From the NCBI GenBank assembly GCA_051530055.1, contig CM121341.1, positions 13,330,001 through 13,394,000 on the forward strand: 64,000 nt of DNA, read 5' to 3'. The number at the start of each line of letters is the position of its first letter. The first letter of the stretch is position 1. Source of the DNA: Neoechinorhynchus agilis (lineage: Eukaryota > Acanthocephala). Below are positions 20,575 through 31,115 of this stretch, in pieces. The notes under the pieces are model-generated. The model was given only the letters and a program-made list of their open reading frames with translations, did not search any database and had not been told where the DNA came from. The translations under genes and the position numbers were made by a program.

Positions 20575-22795
20575 AAAGAGACACTCTTATATTGACGGAG
20601 CTGTTATCAAGAAAAATGTCTCGCTAGACTTTTCCCCGACCGTACAAATTCAATCTCAATCGCTATTAGGACATGATTTTATCATATTTCAAACAGTAGA
20701 TTGACTCTAAGAGGCTCGCTTATAATGAGTCAATCAAACATTGCTAATTTTAATAATTTCATTTTAGCACAGTTAGCTAAATGTAAAAACATCACACTAA
20801 GACCCTTTAATGAGATTATTGTACGCTCGGCCAATCGGAATCTGGTAGTCTCTCAATATATCAGGAAACCCCTTAAAAGTAAAATTGCCAACTTCTTTTA
20901 TCGCCAGGCTATTGTCGCTGACTTAAGTGGTAATGCTGCACTGCATAAGAGATACATGGAGAATTTTTACAAAACCTTTTTTTTCCAAATTGAGAGATAT
21001 GAGAATTTTTAAAGAAACAAAGAAATTTTTCTAAGGACTTTTGGTCAATCATCCTTAACAGGAAACCAGTTTGGTAAGATTACTAAGCGCTGCTTGGTTG
21101 TTCAGCCGCATGTTTTATCTATTGATGATTGTTTGATTGACAATCCGACTGAAAGAGAGAGATTTTATTGAAACACCTAGCTTTCGCCGTCCAACGGCTT
21201 CTTCGGGGTGTAATTGTTTGTTAGTTTGACAATCCGACTGAAAGAGAGAGATTTTATTGAAATACCTAGCTTTCGCCGTCCAACGGCTTCTTCAGGGTGT
21301 AATTGTTTGTTAGTTATTAAACCAGTTTAATGGAAAAGCAAAGCTGTTAGCTGGATCGGTTCAATCTCATTCCCAAGTGTTATTGAACAAATTTTAAATT
21401 ATCACACATTAGTGCTTTCTCTCAAACAATTTAGATGGAATTTTAAACTAACTGAGTTTCTTAACGCCTGTAAGCCTAATCCTTCCAGGGCCTTTAATAA
21501 AGTTTCCGTTTCTCCGAAATTTTTTACTTCGATGTACGGATCCATATTTACTCTTTTCCATCATAAATTTTATCAATACAAATTAGATTTTAAGGATCTT
21601 CAAGAGATTAATATTGTAAAGAAAATGTTTATTCCGAAAGCTAAAGGTGCCATTAGCACGCCAAATCACATTAGAATCATTGCCATTCAAAATCCTATAA
21701 TATCCTGTTTAGAGAGAATAGTCAATAACTCTCTTCTGAATTTTTTATACTCGAAAAACTAATCCCTCCATATTTTCACGGATTTGTACGCAAAAGAGGT
21801 GTGCACTCACTTTTAAATGACTTGAATAATCTTAATCTTCCAATACACACAAATGAATTGTTAATCCAATTAGACCTGTTTAATTGAAGGTCCCTTTAAA
21901 CCTCATTTATAAGATTCAACACCTTATTGAATCCAAATCTTTTTATTATGAGGTGGATCCTTCGTGCACTAGATTTTACTCTAAATTCGGCGTTCCTCAA
22001 GGCTCGCCTTTATCTCCCACCCTCTTTCTTATTGTAACTATTTTTATATTCAAATCAATGAAGGGTTTTAGAAGCATACATCCACTAGTCTATGCGGATG
22101 ATATTTTTTTATTTTGTTCTGCTTAAAAAAATTAATTATTAATGTAAATAAGACTTTTATAATACCATTGACTAAATCCCGTCTTCCAAGGCGATCCCTA
22201 GTCAATCTTCTAAATTCTTCGCCCTTTTATAAAGGCGTTACAACTAAAATGCATACGCGACTATTAGGTATTAATTTCCCCTCGTCCGCTAACAGATTCT
22301 TTATAAATACTCATTTTAAATCTACTTTTAATAAAATTAAAGTAATCATTAAGAGGTATCGGTATCTTTCGCAGGACAAGGGTGTTCTCTACAACATTCT
22401 CGAAACTCTGATAAGGGGATCTGTCTGTTTTTTCGCTAGGGGTCGTCCTCCTGAAATGAGGCATGATTCTTTCAATAAGTTTTATAATAAATTAAAGCAA
22501 TTAATGAACAATCTAAAGTTAGAAGTGGATCCCATAAACTCCTTTTTATTAAAATTACTTTTTACAAAAATCTGATTTTACAATCCCCATCTTAACAACC
22601 GTAAGTTTGTTACGATGGGTTCCTTTGTATATAGACTCAAATGTGACTTACAAACAACGATTGAATCAATAATAGAGGTATTTAAACAATAATCGCAGGA
22701 AAAATCTCTAGCGATCGTTATTCTTGGAGATTTTCTACTCCTCAGGTTTGTGGACAAAATTCTCACTGGGTATCAAGACGATCTAAATTGGAAAG
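20575..22795 (+). mobile_element. APE-type LINE, 5'-truncated and broken
   Basis: Starts inside the endonuclease C-terminus (LDFSPTVQI then LLGHDFIIF, parallel to GHDILVWELG in the 38.6-41.6 kb copy). It continues with the linker and reverse transcriptase: FIPKAKGA, then NHIRIIAIQNPI, YSKFGVPQGSPLSPTLFL (RT block with the PQGSPLSP signature) and LVYADDIFLFC with the catalytic YADD. The thumb region runs to about 22575. Several stops and frame changes interrupt it, so it is a dead copy. It is interrupted at 21138-21315 by a PLE-type double terminus. It belongs to the same family as the minus-strand LINE at 38602-41644 by shared FYxxxGVPQGSPLS. Confidence 0.8.
21138..21315. repeat. Two direct 89-bp copies of a PLE terminus
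   Basis: The unit TGACAATCCGACTGAAAGAG ... TTGTTTGTTAGTT occurs at 21138-21226 and 21227-21315 with only a few differences. Read on the minus strand each holds CCGAAGA, AGCCGT/ACGGC stem halves and GAAAGC, followed by the AATAAAATCTC run typical of the PLE ends here. Tandem paired termini are a normal Penelope-like structure. The pair interrupts the LINE at 20575-22795. Confidence 0.8.
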
Positions 22796-22867
22796 GTCCG
22801 AGCTCTAACTATTGCGACGTTCGCCTGAGCACAGTCTTTTAATCCTTGCCCTAACTCGCTCTCGAAA

Positions 22868-25076
22868 AGAAGGTTTTATTTGAACTATTAAGACGCGATT
22901 TGGGGTCTAAGATATCGCTGAATCCATTTCTGCCACTTGTAAAGGAACTCAATTCAGCGATATCCTCCTTTGCTAGTGGATCCGGTCATGGGCTAGACGG
23001 ACTTAGGCCTCAACACCTCAAGGACATGTGGTCCTTCTCCGTCGGTGAAGCCCCTCAGAGCCTTTCGAATGGATTGTCACGCCTCGTTGATCTGTTCGTT
23101 GGTGACGAATTACCTCCCGTCGCAATTCAGTTGTTCTTTGGCGCTTCACTCTGTGCCCTTAAAAAGAAAGACGGTGGGATTCGTCCCATCGCTATAGGAT
23201 CGACACTTCGGCGTCTTGCAGCAAAGATTCTTTGCAAACGTCTTGCAGTTGATCTTGGCGAACTTTTCCGCCCGGTACAACTCGGTTGCTGTACGCCTTG
23301 CGGAGCCGATCCTGTGTTGTGCTCAAGTGCGATTTCCGAAACGCCTTCAACTGTGTTGATCGCAGTGTGCTTCTAGAAGCTGTCGCAACTTACGCACCGG
23401 AAGCATACCAGTATTTCCTCAACGCCTATGGGACTGAGACTCCTCTTGTTTTCAACGACCGTATCATCTGGTCTCAACGAGGTGTCCAACAAGGTGATCC
23501 TCTCGATCCTATCGGTTTCTCTCTTGCCGTCAACCCGATCGCTCATTCGCTCCAATCCAAGTTTAATGCTTGGTATTTGGACGATGCAACACTCGGTGGG
23601 TCTCCCTCCGTAGTGTTGCGAGATTTGGAGGTCGTCATGAGGGAAGCTGCCAAGCTCGGCGTTGAGCTTAATACCTCGAAATGTGAGCTGTTTGTGATGA
23701 ATGCAGAAAACGCCGCTAGTCAAACTGAGATCCTCAACAGCTTTACGCAGCTAGCACCTAACATCAAAATAATTTCGCGTGCTCAACTGTCTCTTCTGGG
23801 TAGTTGCGTTTTTAATGAAAATATACCTCAAGAGATCCTCCAAATAGCGCCGAGAGTCGAATTGCTCTGCAAGCGTACGAAGGAACTTCCATCCCATCAG
23901 GCATTATTTTTAATAAAGAGTGCCCTGTTCCTTCAGAAGTTGCTGTACAAGTTGCGTACAGCGCCCTTCTTCAAACATCAACACTCCTTGACGAAAATTG
24001 ATGATAATTTAAGGAGGTGCCTCGAAAGGATTTTAAATATCCAACTGTCGGATGAGGCATGGAGACAAGCTTCCTTGCCTGTATCTTAAGGCGGTTTGGG
24101 TATTCGTAAAACAGCCGATGTTGCGATTCCGGCCTTTTTAGGTTCCTATGAGAGCAGCCGAAAGTTAGTAGCTAAATTGCTCGAAAAAGAGTTTTTACTT
24201 GATGAAAATTTTAAAGAGGCGGTCTTCGAATTTTGTCGCATTACGCAGTGCGATGAAGTTACTTTGAGAAGCAAGAGACAGTCAGTTTGGGATAAACCTT
24301 TAATCACGCGAGTTCACAACTCAATGCTTTCTGACGCGCGTGATGAATTGACCCGAGCTCGATTGTTGGCGGTCTCCTCGAAGGAATCCGGTGCCTGGCT
24401 GAACGCAGTTCCGATTCCTTCGATCGGAAATTTACTGTCGGACGAAACAGTAAGGATCGGAGTGTCCCTACGACTAGGTCTCCCGATTTGTGTCCCACAC
24501 TACTGTCGTTGTGGGGCCCTTGTGGATTCTTTGGGTAGACACGGTCTCGTTTGTCGCCAGTCCGGTGGCTGGTATGCTCGCCACGCTGAGATTAACTCGG
24601 TTATTAGTCGGGCCTTAAACACGATACACGCACCGAATCTGCTCGAACCGAGTCACCTCTGCAGACTCGACGGTCGAAGACCGGATGGGTTAACGGTGTT
24701 CCCGTGGCGAGAAGGGAAATCCCTTCTCTGGGACGCTACTTGTGTGGACACCCTTGCTCTATCCAATCTAAGACATTCCTCAAGGCGCGAAGGAGGCGCT
24801 GCAATTGCCGCAGAGGAACTTAAGCGCGGGAGGTACGCGGAGCTCTTGAGGGCACATCACCTCGTCCGTTTCGGCGTTGAGACGCTCGGTGCCTTCGGTG
24901 CTGAGGCCAAGAACTTTACGGCGGATCTTTCAAGGAAGATGAGGATCGCAACCGGAGACCCAAGAGCAGGAACGTTCTTCCTGCAAAACATAGGTCTCGC
25001 GATCCAGCGCGGCAACGCTGCAAGTGTCCTTGCGACGGTTCCGAATGGTAAAGAGATGGATCTGGGAGGCTCGTAG
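22868..25076 (+). mobile_element. REL non-LTR retrotransposon (RT + restriction-like endonuclease)
   Basis: The best copy of the family. RT blocks: GLDGLRPQHLKDM, GGIRPIAIGSTLRRLAAKI, catalytic block A LKCDFRNAFNCVDRS, block B RGVQQGDPLDPIGFSLA and block C WYLDDATLGG (YLDD). Downstream is a zinc-knuckle-like CRCGALVDSLGRHGLVC (C-x-C-x9-H-x3-C). Next comes LDGRRPDGLTVFPW, then WDATCVDT, matching the RPD...D arrangement of the restriction-like nuclease of R2/CRE-type elements. The frame shifts near 23340 and an in-frame TAA at 24087 interrupts PVSxGGLGIRK, so it is inactive as it stands. The C-terminus ends IQRGNAASVLATVPNG before a TAG at 25074. It is more GC-rich than its surroundings. Confidence 0.85.
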
Positions 25077-25663
25077 ATACATGAGACTTTATTTGCTGTG
25101 AGCTTAGTTTATGTTTATTCTTAAATAAATTATAGAGTTATAATATGACTAGACTTACGACACAAGAAGTTACAATTTTTAATCAGCTAAGTAAAAATTT
25201 CCTTTCAAAATGCTACCATAATTATATTTTAGAGAAAAATAACTGATGAACACTGATTGAGGGATTTGATCAATCCGACACTCGATCGGTGTTAATTATC
25301 AGTTTTGTTAATTGACAATACAATTAAGGAAAAGAGTATCAATATTAAATCTTATAAAATTGAACTTGTATTGGGTCAGAAATAAATAAATAAAATAAAT
25401 TTAACGAAAAAATAATGTCTCAAGACCAATCGCGATTCGAAAGAGCCCAGTTTGAGATTTCGGATTAAGAGGACGAATTTCGAGGTGATTTGTTGAGTTG
25501 CTGTAGTAATTCGTATGACGAAATCAGAACCTCTACCCTGACTCAAATTGCAATCATTTTTCCCTGAAACTTTTATCAACTCGCCGATACGATGCAAAAA
25601 TCAATAAAACGTGTTATTATTAAATTTATGAATGTTGTGCAAATGTAGAAGATTAAATGTATA
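25077..25663. other. AT-rich spacer, no gene seen
   Basis: This lies between the REL stop and the mariner TIR. The first about 60 bases may be the REL 3' UTR. No coding or repeat signature was recognised in the rest. Confidence 0.5.
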
Positions 25664-26519
25664 CAGGGTGTAACACACCCTTAGTACCCCCCCTCCACAA
25701 GGAAAACTATAACAGATATTCTGATGCGGTTTTCGGGGTTTGAAAGCTTATTTCAATACGCTTCTGAACACACCCCTACTACCCCCCTCCACAGAAAAAA
25801 ACAGTGAAGATAGAAAGATGTGTTTATCACCATTGGAAAGCTTATTTCAATACGGATTCAACGGTATATCGCACTATGACATTCAATAATCAGTTAGGCC
25901 GCCATTGGCCTCCAGAACGGCCTTGATACGGGCAGGGTAGGAGCTCAAGAAGCGCTCGAACAGGCCGATGTTTCCGCGCAGCCCGGTCAGCACGACGTCG
26001 ATGGCTCGACGCAGGGCTGCTTGGGAGTGGTCTCCGTCCTGCCGGAGATGCTCCTCGACCCCGTCCTTGATGATCGCTCCAATGTGTTCAGCGAGGTTGA
26101 GGTCCGGAGACGACCCGGGCCACTCGGAGCTGGAGAAGAAGTCGAGTACGGAATCCCGGAGGAGCGCCTGGGTTGCAAGTGCCTTGCAGCACGGCGCCTT
26201 GTCGTGGAGGAAGGTGACATCTTGGACGCTGAGCACGTTTTGAGGGTTTTTCAAGAAGGGATTGACCTGCTCCGACAGAATAGAGCGGAAGTATTCGCCG
26301 TTCCACTTGGCCCCCTCCTCCTTGATGACCCAGAGGATCGCCTTCGCCGTGAACACCACGAAGATGCCGATGCAGGCTGGGGCTTGGGGGAGGCCGTGGG
26401 GGCGAAGTTATATATCGTTAGAAGCGTATTGAAATAAGTTTTCAAACCATGAAAACCGCATTAGAATATCTGTTATAGTTTTCCTTGTGGAGGGGGTACT
26501 AAGCGTGTGTTACACCCTG
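25664..26519 (-). mobile_element. Tc1/mariner element, internally deleted, with TIRs and TA target
   Basis: The ends are CAGGGTGTAACACAC at the left and its inverted partner GTGTTACACCCTG at the right, each next to TA. The inverted repeats extend about 100 bases and the left one is partly doubled. A minus-strand frame (26359-25883) encodes the second half of a DDE transposase: VTFLHDKAPCC (second catalytic Asp) and WPGSSPDLNLAEHIGAIIKD (PDLNxxE signature with the third acidic residue). The helix-turn-helix and first Asp are missing. At 856 bp it is shorter than a full element. Its GC content is far above that of the neighbouring host sequence. Confidence 0.88.
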
Positions 26520-26757
26520 TATAGTTAACAGTAAAAAGAATGGTTGCTGATTACCTTTGAAAGTGAGTCTTTAAAAAACTCATGATCTAAAAAAACTCGC
26601 GAAGTTGTCGTGCTGTTATAATTTTCATGCATAAACGTTTATACGAAACTTCTAAATCAACGCTTTTATAAAATGTTCAAATGACATTGAAAATGTAGGT
26701 TAATGAAGTAAACGTTTATTAAACAGCGGTTCATATGATTTCAATTTGCGTCAAAAA

Positions 26758-28692
26758 TCATACAATTGGGCCTATCCGAACTGACTTATCCTGACTTGCA
26801 ATAGCAACGAGCGTCGCATTATCATCATTGGTGGTAATGCCATCAACATCAAAAACAATCACGTCTTTTGGTAGAAATTTTGAAGCCAGGGGGGCGTTCG
26901 TCTTTCGAATATCCCATTCAAATACTTGACCGCGACCCGAAGCCGTAAGGACCCGAGTGCTTTTGTCCAATACTCTGACCCTGTAGGTCCATCTCTGATG
27001 ACCACCGAGTCTGAATGCTTCCTTTAGATCTAAATGTACGACGATACTATTGCTATACGCGAAAAAGGAAAAGTATATGGACCGTTTCGACAATCTAGAG
27101 CTTTAGCAAATTCGTCAGCCAAACTAATGTAGATAAGGTTATCATCGAAGCTAAAATCCGCCGATAAACAACTCGTGTGCATCATCTAAATCCATTGATG
27201 GAAAATTGACAGTTTTTTCTCCATTAAAAATACCTGTTTTTGAACACACGTCATAGAGTCGATGCTCCATATTTTTGTATAACGATCAGTATAAGAACAC
27301 GACAATGCTTCAGTATCTGATATCCACTTAAGCGCCATCAGAGGCCCTCTAACATGAGCATCTTTTATCGCTAACAATGCCTCTGAATCTTTCTCCAATT
27401 TCTTCAAAATCCACAAACGTATTGATCCATCGTCACTACCACTAATAAGGCGGTGATCACGAACACTGAAGCACCGTACAGCGTCGTCATGAATCAATTC
27501 CCGTTCATTTGAAAACCCTTCGTCATTCTCAAATGCACGAATTAAACCGTCTTCACATGAGCAGAGGATAAGATTGTCAATTACTTCAACTTGAGTAACG
27601 GCTGCTGGCAAAAGTTCGGGTGACCTTTCAATCAATGATTTCTCAAGAGAAATTTTCAAAAGTGGACAAATCAACGATGCATCATAAAAGCCTTCCAATC
27701 ATCCACCTTATCATAGATTCTAACGTAGCCGTCAAAACATCCACTTATGATTTTGGATTTTGATAATAACCTAAAGTTTGTGTGTGTGAGAGAGCAAATA
27801 GATTAAATAGATGGATACTTGCAAAAACGTAGATACGCCGCCGATGCAACTAAAAAGCGCATGAACTTTTAAGCATAGAAATGCTCAAAAGCACATAGAA
27901 AATACAAACGACCACGAATTCTTGATTTTCGCCAGAGATGCACACAAAAACGCCAGTACAAATAGATGGATAATTCCAAAAACGTAAACGATGCCACACA
28001 AGAACCCATGTATACACGTGAACACTAGCAAAAATTTTGATTTGTGGTGAAGATAATCAATCATCTGGATAAACCTTATTTTATTGTAATGAAATGTTCT
28101 AAACACTTGCGAAACAATGATTAATAATGCGAGGAGGTTTCCTCTTTCGAAATATTTCGCGAACAATAAAATACGTTTTATCCGGGTGATTATGATCACC
28201 ACAAATCAAAATTTACTATCCCGATATGGATTTTTCAATCGATATGAATAGCAAAAATATATAGATCTCCGTATGCACCGACACTAACACGAAAAAGACT
28301 CAAGAACGCGAAATACCTTACGCACGAAACCCAATCTTGGTGTTTTAGTTTCTTGTCCTTTTCATCGGACAATCGTTCCGGCTCGTATTCAATCATTATA
28401 ATTTGCTCCTATCGCACAAATTAAAAAACTCTCGTGAAGGAAATTGAATAAATGGTACCCTCTTGTCAGGTAACTGATCGAGTAGTGACCTAAGATCAGA
28501 TTGTATTTTAAGATCCTCATGATAGAACGTGTAATTGATCGATTGGTTGATCTTTGACTCTGCCGATTTGATTAACTGATTGAGATAATCAACGCTGACG
28601 TCCGGAGATACACGAATGGGCGCACTGTATGCGTTTTTAATATTCTTGGTTAAGAGCGGTCCAAGTGCAAAGAAAAAACGAAAACCTTTCAT
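26758..28692 (-). CDS. WDR12: WDR12/YTM1-like ribosome-biogenesis WD40 protein, copy 1
   Basis: WDR12 works with PES1 and BOP1 in 60S pre-ribosome maturation in the nucleolus. The gene mirrors 35737-37671 exactly, with six exons giving about 390 aa (human 423). An N-terminal UBL/Nle-type region (APIRVSPDVSVDYLNQLIKS) leads by a 50-nt intron into EQIIMIEYEPERLS and HQDWVSCVR. WD40 blades follow: SGCFDGYVRIYD, LCSCEDGLIRAF, LISGSDDGSIRLWI, SCSYTDRYTKIWSID and LTASGRGQVFEWDIR. Exon 1 and exon 2 look like two overlapping ORFs if the intron is missed. Intron 2 (546 nt) holds a MITE. Family assignment rests on the order Nle region, IEY, HxDW and blades; the blade sequences are divergent. Confidence 0.75.
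28031..28214. repeat. MITE in WDR12 intron, left-arm copy
   Basis: Mirror of 36215-36398. Ends pair as AAATTTTGATTTGTGGTGA and its inverted partner. The inner parts contain GGATAAA, TTTTATTG and AAATATTTCG/AAATGTTC blocks shared with the PMM-intron copy. Confidence 0.75.
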
Positions 28693-29239
28693 CTTGATTG
28701 GAGAATCTTTGACGAAAAGAGATATTTATAAAGTCCGTCGTAGAATTCATCTGAATATAATAATTGTAAACGCCGATAGACTGAATTTTTTCATTATATA
28801 GCAAACTCTTCGAATGCTAAACAGCGAAAGTATTCTCCTCTACCTACTTTTTTGGGCTAAAAATTGAAAAGCGTTAATCTGCTTCCCTATTTCCAACGAC
28901 AACAACACTATCAATGCAACTGGGCGGCGTTAAGATCTTCATTTACGATATTCTTAGACGAAAGAACGCTTGTTAAGATGTTGACGTTCTCTTTAGGACA
29001 GATTTAAAGTATTTAAGGATCTTCATTCTAAAAATTGAAGTACACCGTTAAATTGAAGTATTCACCACTTCATAAATTGGTGAAACTCGCGCAATAATTC
29101 CACTGAAACGGTCAGCTAAGAGAAAACTCAACAAGAAGGAAAATTAGGGACGAAGTCGTTCCGTAGCTTATTTCTCTGTGAACGTTCAACGTTTTAGGCT
29201 AAAATTTGGGTACATTTCTAAAGAGAGCGTGAACTTCTT
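28693..29239. other. Intergenic within the left arm, no gene seen
   Basis: Upstream flank of WDR12 copy 1. No coding signature. The corresponding right-arm sequence differs at several scattered single bases. Confidence 0.5.
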
Positions 29240-29311
29240 TAGCAGCGAGTTGCTTCGATCCACCGACCTCTTAGTTATGAGACCGGCACGCTTTTTCTGC
29301 TCCACGCTGCT
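29240..29311 (-). pseudogene. Decayed initiator-tRNA-Met relative, left arm
   Basis: 72 bases on the minus strand with intact acceptor halves AGCAGCG/CGCTGCT and anticodon loop CTCATAA. The anticodon stem CCGGT/CTAAG has three mismatches. The D-arm (GGAGCAGAAAAAGC) and T-arm (GGTGG/CAACT) also carry changes against the good copy at 30384-30455. It is likely a pseudogene derived from tRNA-iMet. Confidence 0.75.
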
Positions 29312-29442
29312 GATTGCAGGTGCAAGCGGATAATCAGCAATGCCCAACTCCAATCTGGAGGGATGGTGAAGACAGTTTCAAGCAAGTTAACTGATCGAGT
29401 GCTCGCTGGCGAGTTCGCTCGATTCAATCGTGTTTTGAATGT

Positions 29443-29894
29443 ACAACTACGGAAAAATTGGCATCGCAGAGAGTTCATTATTTGATTCGTTGTGGAATAC
29501 CGCAGCACACAGTTGTTCGATTTGAAGAAATTCAAGGAGCTGTCTCTCACGAGGACTTCAAGACCTTCGGACTTGCCACTCCCCTCGCGCTGAAAAATTC
29601 ATCTGAGCGAAAATCATTGTCCCTGACTCCGTTAAAAAAATAAGAATTAATAGGTAGATGATGTGAGAAATGCCTAGACGCGAGAGTAAAGGAGACTCCC
29701 ACTGCACTGCGTCTAGGATTGATAAGACCTTTGGATGGAGTGGTTGCCGAATTCATCACCGGACTCCGACGAGTCAGAACCGTGTTTTTTTGCTTGCTCC
29801 AAACTCTGCTAGCAGAAGTGCTCTGAGCATTATGGCTCAGATTATGGTTGTGCGGCGAACGCTGAGATTCGTTGGCTATTTTTTTCAACAACAC
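29443..29894. other. Open on both strands; possible coding region, unassigned
   Basis: The minus strand has a 115-codon frame (29547-29894) rich in Ser/Arg/Asn (TTPSKGLINPRRSAVGVSF). The plus strand is open over about 29400-29643 (VVRFEEIQGAVSHEDFKTFG ... SLTPLKK stop). Neither matches a family that I know, and only one can be real if either is. The mirrored copy is at 34535-34986. The few differences between arms change residues on both strands, so they do not decide it. Confidence 0.3.
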
Positions 29895-29985
29895 GTTTTA
29901 TTTATTTTGTTTAAGAATAGGACCCATGTACTTCTGGGTCCTCGTGATCACTTTAGAGTTGATGACGGATCCGGAGTGGATGAAG
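29880..29985 (+). repeat. Member of the unnamed dispersed repeat (left arm)
   Basis: Shares ACGTTTTATTTATTTTG, GGACCCATGTACTTCTGGGT and GATGACGGATCCGGAGTGG with the copies at 18375-18650 and, in part, 11395-11550. The mirrored right-arm copy is at 34444-34549. Confidence 0.5.
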
Positions 29986-30383
29986 GATAGCGAGGGTGAT
30001 GGTCAACGACGACGAGGTCGTCGAGAGAGAGGCAAGCCAAATGTTTTCTTTGCCTTCCCTGAACCTGACATTATGATGTGATAAGACGGCATTATTGCTT
30101 TTATTGGCTATTGTTCTCTAATTATCCAAAGAAGCATCCTAAATTGAGAGAAAGTTTTCTATTTATCCTGTCTATGCACTAAAACGAAAGCGCACAACGC
30201 CACGCTGCTGCTGATGGAACTGCCCATGCAAGGTACGAAATTTCAAAGATCCAAAACAACAAATGTTGAGCGTAAAGCACGAATATAGCTTCTTGGGTCA
30301 TTATCTCACTTTGTATTTCAAAAGGAAGGAATCAGTTTGAATTTACATATTTGTGCATCATGTTCCATATTTAATTGGCAATC

Positions 30384-30455
30384 AGCAGCGTGGCGCAGAG
30401 GAAGCGTGCTGGGCTCATAACTCAGAGGTCGGTGGATCGAAACCACTCGCTGCTA
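30384..30455 (+). tRNA. tRNA-iMet-CAT: Initiator tRNA-Met (CAT), left-arm copy
   Basis: 72 bases with the features of eukaryotic initiator tRNA: A1 with acceptor AGCAGCG/CGCTGCT and discriminator A, D-arm GTGGCGCAGAGGAAGCGTGC, anticodon loop CTCATAA on stem CTGGG/CTCAG, and a T-arm with A54-type loop ATCGAAA in GGTGG-ATCGAAA-CCACT. There is no intron and CCA is not encoded. The internal A-box and B-box are intact. It lies 70 bases before the METTL2 start codon. An exact inverted copy is at 33974-34045. Confidence 0.95.
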
Positions 30456-30525
30456 AGAGAGAGAATTGAACACCGGAAGGATCGAGACAAGGTTTTAATC
30501 GTTAATCCGATGAAGGAACTTAAAG

Positions 30526-31115
30526 ATGGCAAAAATGTTTGGCACTCGGTATTTTAGTGAAGATCAGGACATTTTTGATCACAATGCTTGGGACGATGTT
30601 GAGTTAAACGATGAAGATATGGAAAAAGCATTACGTCGCTTAAAAGAAGCAGAAAATCATTCTTCATCGATGGCTGTGGATCAACGGGAGGCTATTTTGA
30701 GAGAAGGTACTGCCCGTCACTGGGAAGCATTTTATCAGAATCACGGAAATAAGTTCTTTAAAGATCGTCGTTGGATTATGAGAGAGTTTATCGATTGACG
30801 TGCGATTGGACTTTCTATTCGTCCTAAAGACCAATCGCATTCCATACGGAAATATCAGACTTTGCGTTAAAGCAACAATGCGGTGATCCAATCAGGATTG
30901 TCGATGTCGGTTGCGGAGTTGGAAATACGTCTTTGATGCTCCTTGAGAACTTACCACCGCACTGCCTCATTCACGGATTTGATTGCTCGTCGAAGGCATT
31001 GAATGCATTTAGACAAAATCCGAACTTCGATCAAAGTCGATGCCAATTATCATTGGTGGATCTATGCGATCGTAACGATATGACGGCGAGAAGATGTGAG
31101 CTTTTAAGAGATTGT
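30526..31115 (+). pseudogene. METTL2: METTL2-type tRNA m3C methyltransferase, truncated
   Basis: METTL2 family enzymes make 3-methylcytidine at position 32 of tRNA-Arg/Thr. Exon 1 (ATG 30526) gives FGTRYFSEDQDIF, HNAWDDVE, then ARHWEAFYQNHGNKFFKDRRW, the family's N-terminal landmarks. After a 44-base interruption the frame resumes with RIVDVGCGVGNTSLMLLENL (SAM-binding motif I), HGFDCSSKALNAF and LSLVDLCDRND. It then stops abruptly at 31115, where the first exon begins again as a tandem duplicate. The C-terminal half of the enzyme (after motif I/III) is absent from the window, so this locus cannot encode a whole enzyme as assembled. The interruption 30795-30838 lacks usable GT-AG ends in the right phase. 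Confidence 0.8.

Larger units (their letters stand above)
26123..30476. repeat. Left arm of a 4.35-kb inverted duplication
   Basis: Every feature here recurs inverted at 33953-38306, with coordinates summing to 64429 (for example 26758 with 37671, and 30384 with 34045). The outer edge falls inside the mariner transposase. The inner edge lies about 21 bases past the tRNA-iMet 3' end. I noticed only a handful of single-base differences, such as MIDYL/VIDYL and NGVRDN/NGFRDN, so identity exceeds 99% by reading. The scattered differences argue against a pure read-through artefact. Confidence 0.95.

Noticed and set aside
21138-21315. Direct 89-bp repeats as a target-site duplication
   Set aside because: They are adjacent to each other, with no insert between, and each contains a PLE terminus. 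They are paired element ends.
22114-22575. 153-aa ORF as a host gene
   Set aside because: It directly continues the LINE reverse transcriptase after its YADD block and shares that family's thumb region.
26021-26437. Long plus-strand ORF in the GC-rich block
   Set aside because: It is antisense to the mariner transposase, whose minus-strand frame carries the DKAPCC and PDLNxxE motifs. High GC creates open antisense frames.
29443-29894. Possible nucleoporin-like Ser/Pro-rich protein on the minus strand
   Set aside because: No RRM-like or other domain follows, and the opposite strand is equally open. The resemblance is only compositional.
30375-30557. 60-aa ORF beginning MAISSVAQRKRAGL
   Set aside because: It is a read-through of the tRNA-iMet gene and the METTL2 leader in a non-coding frame.
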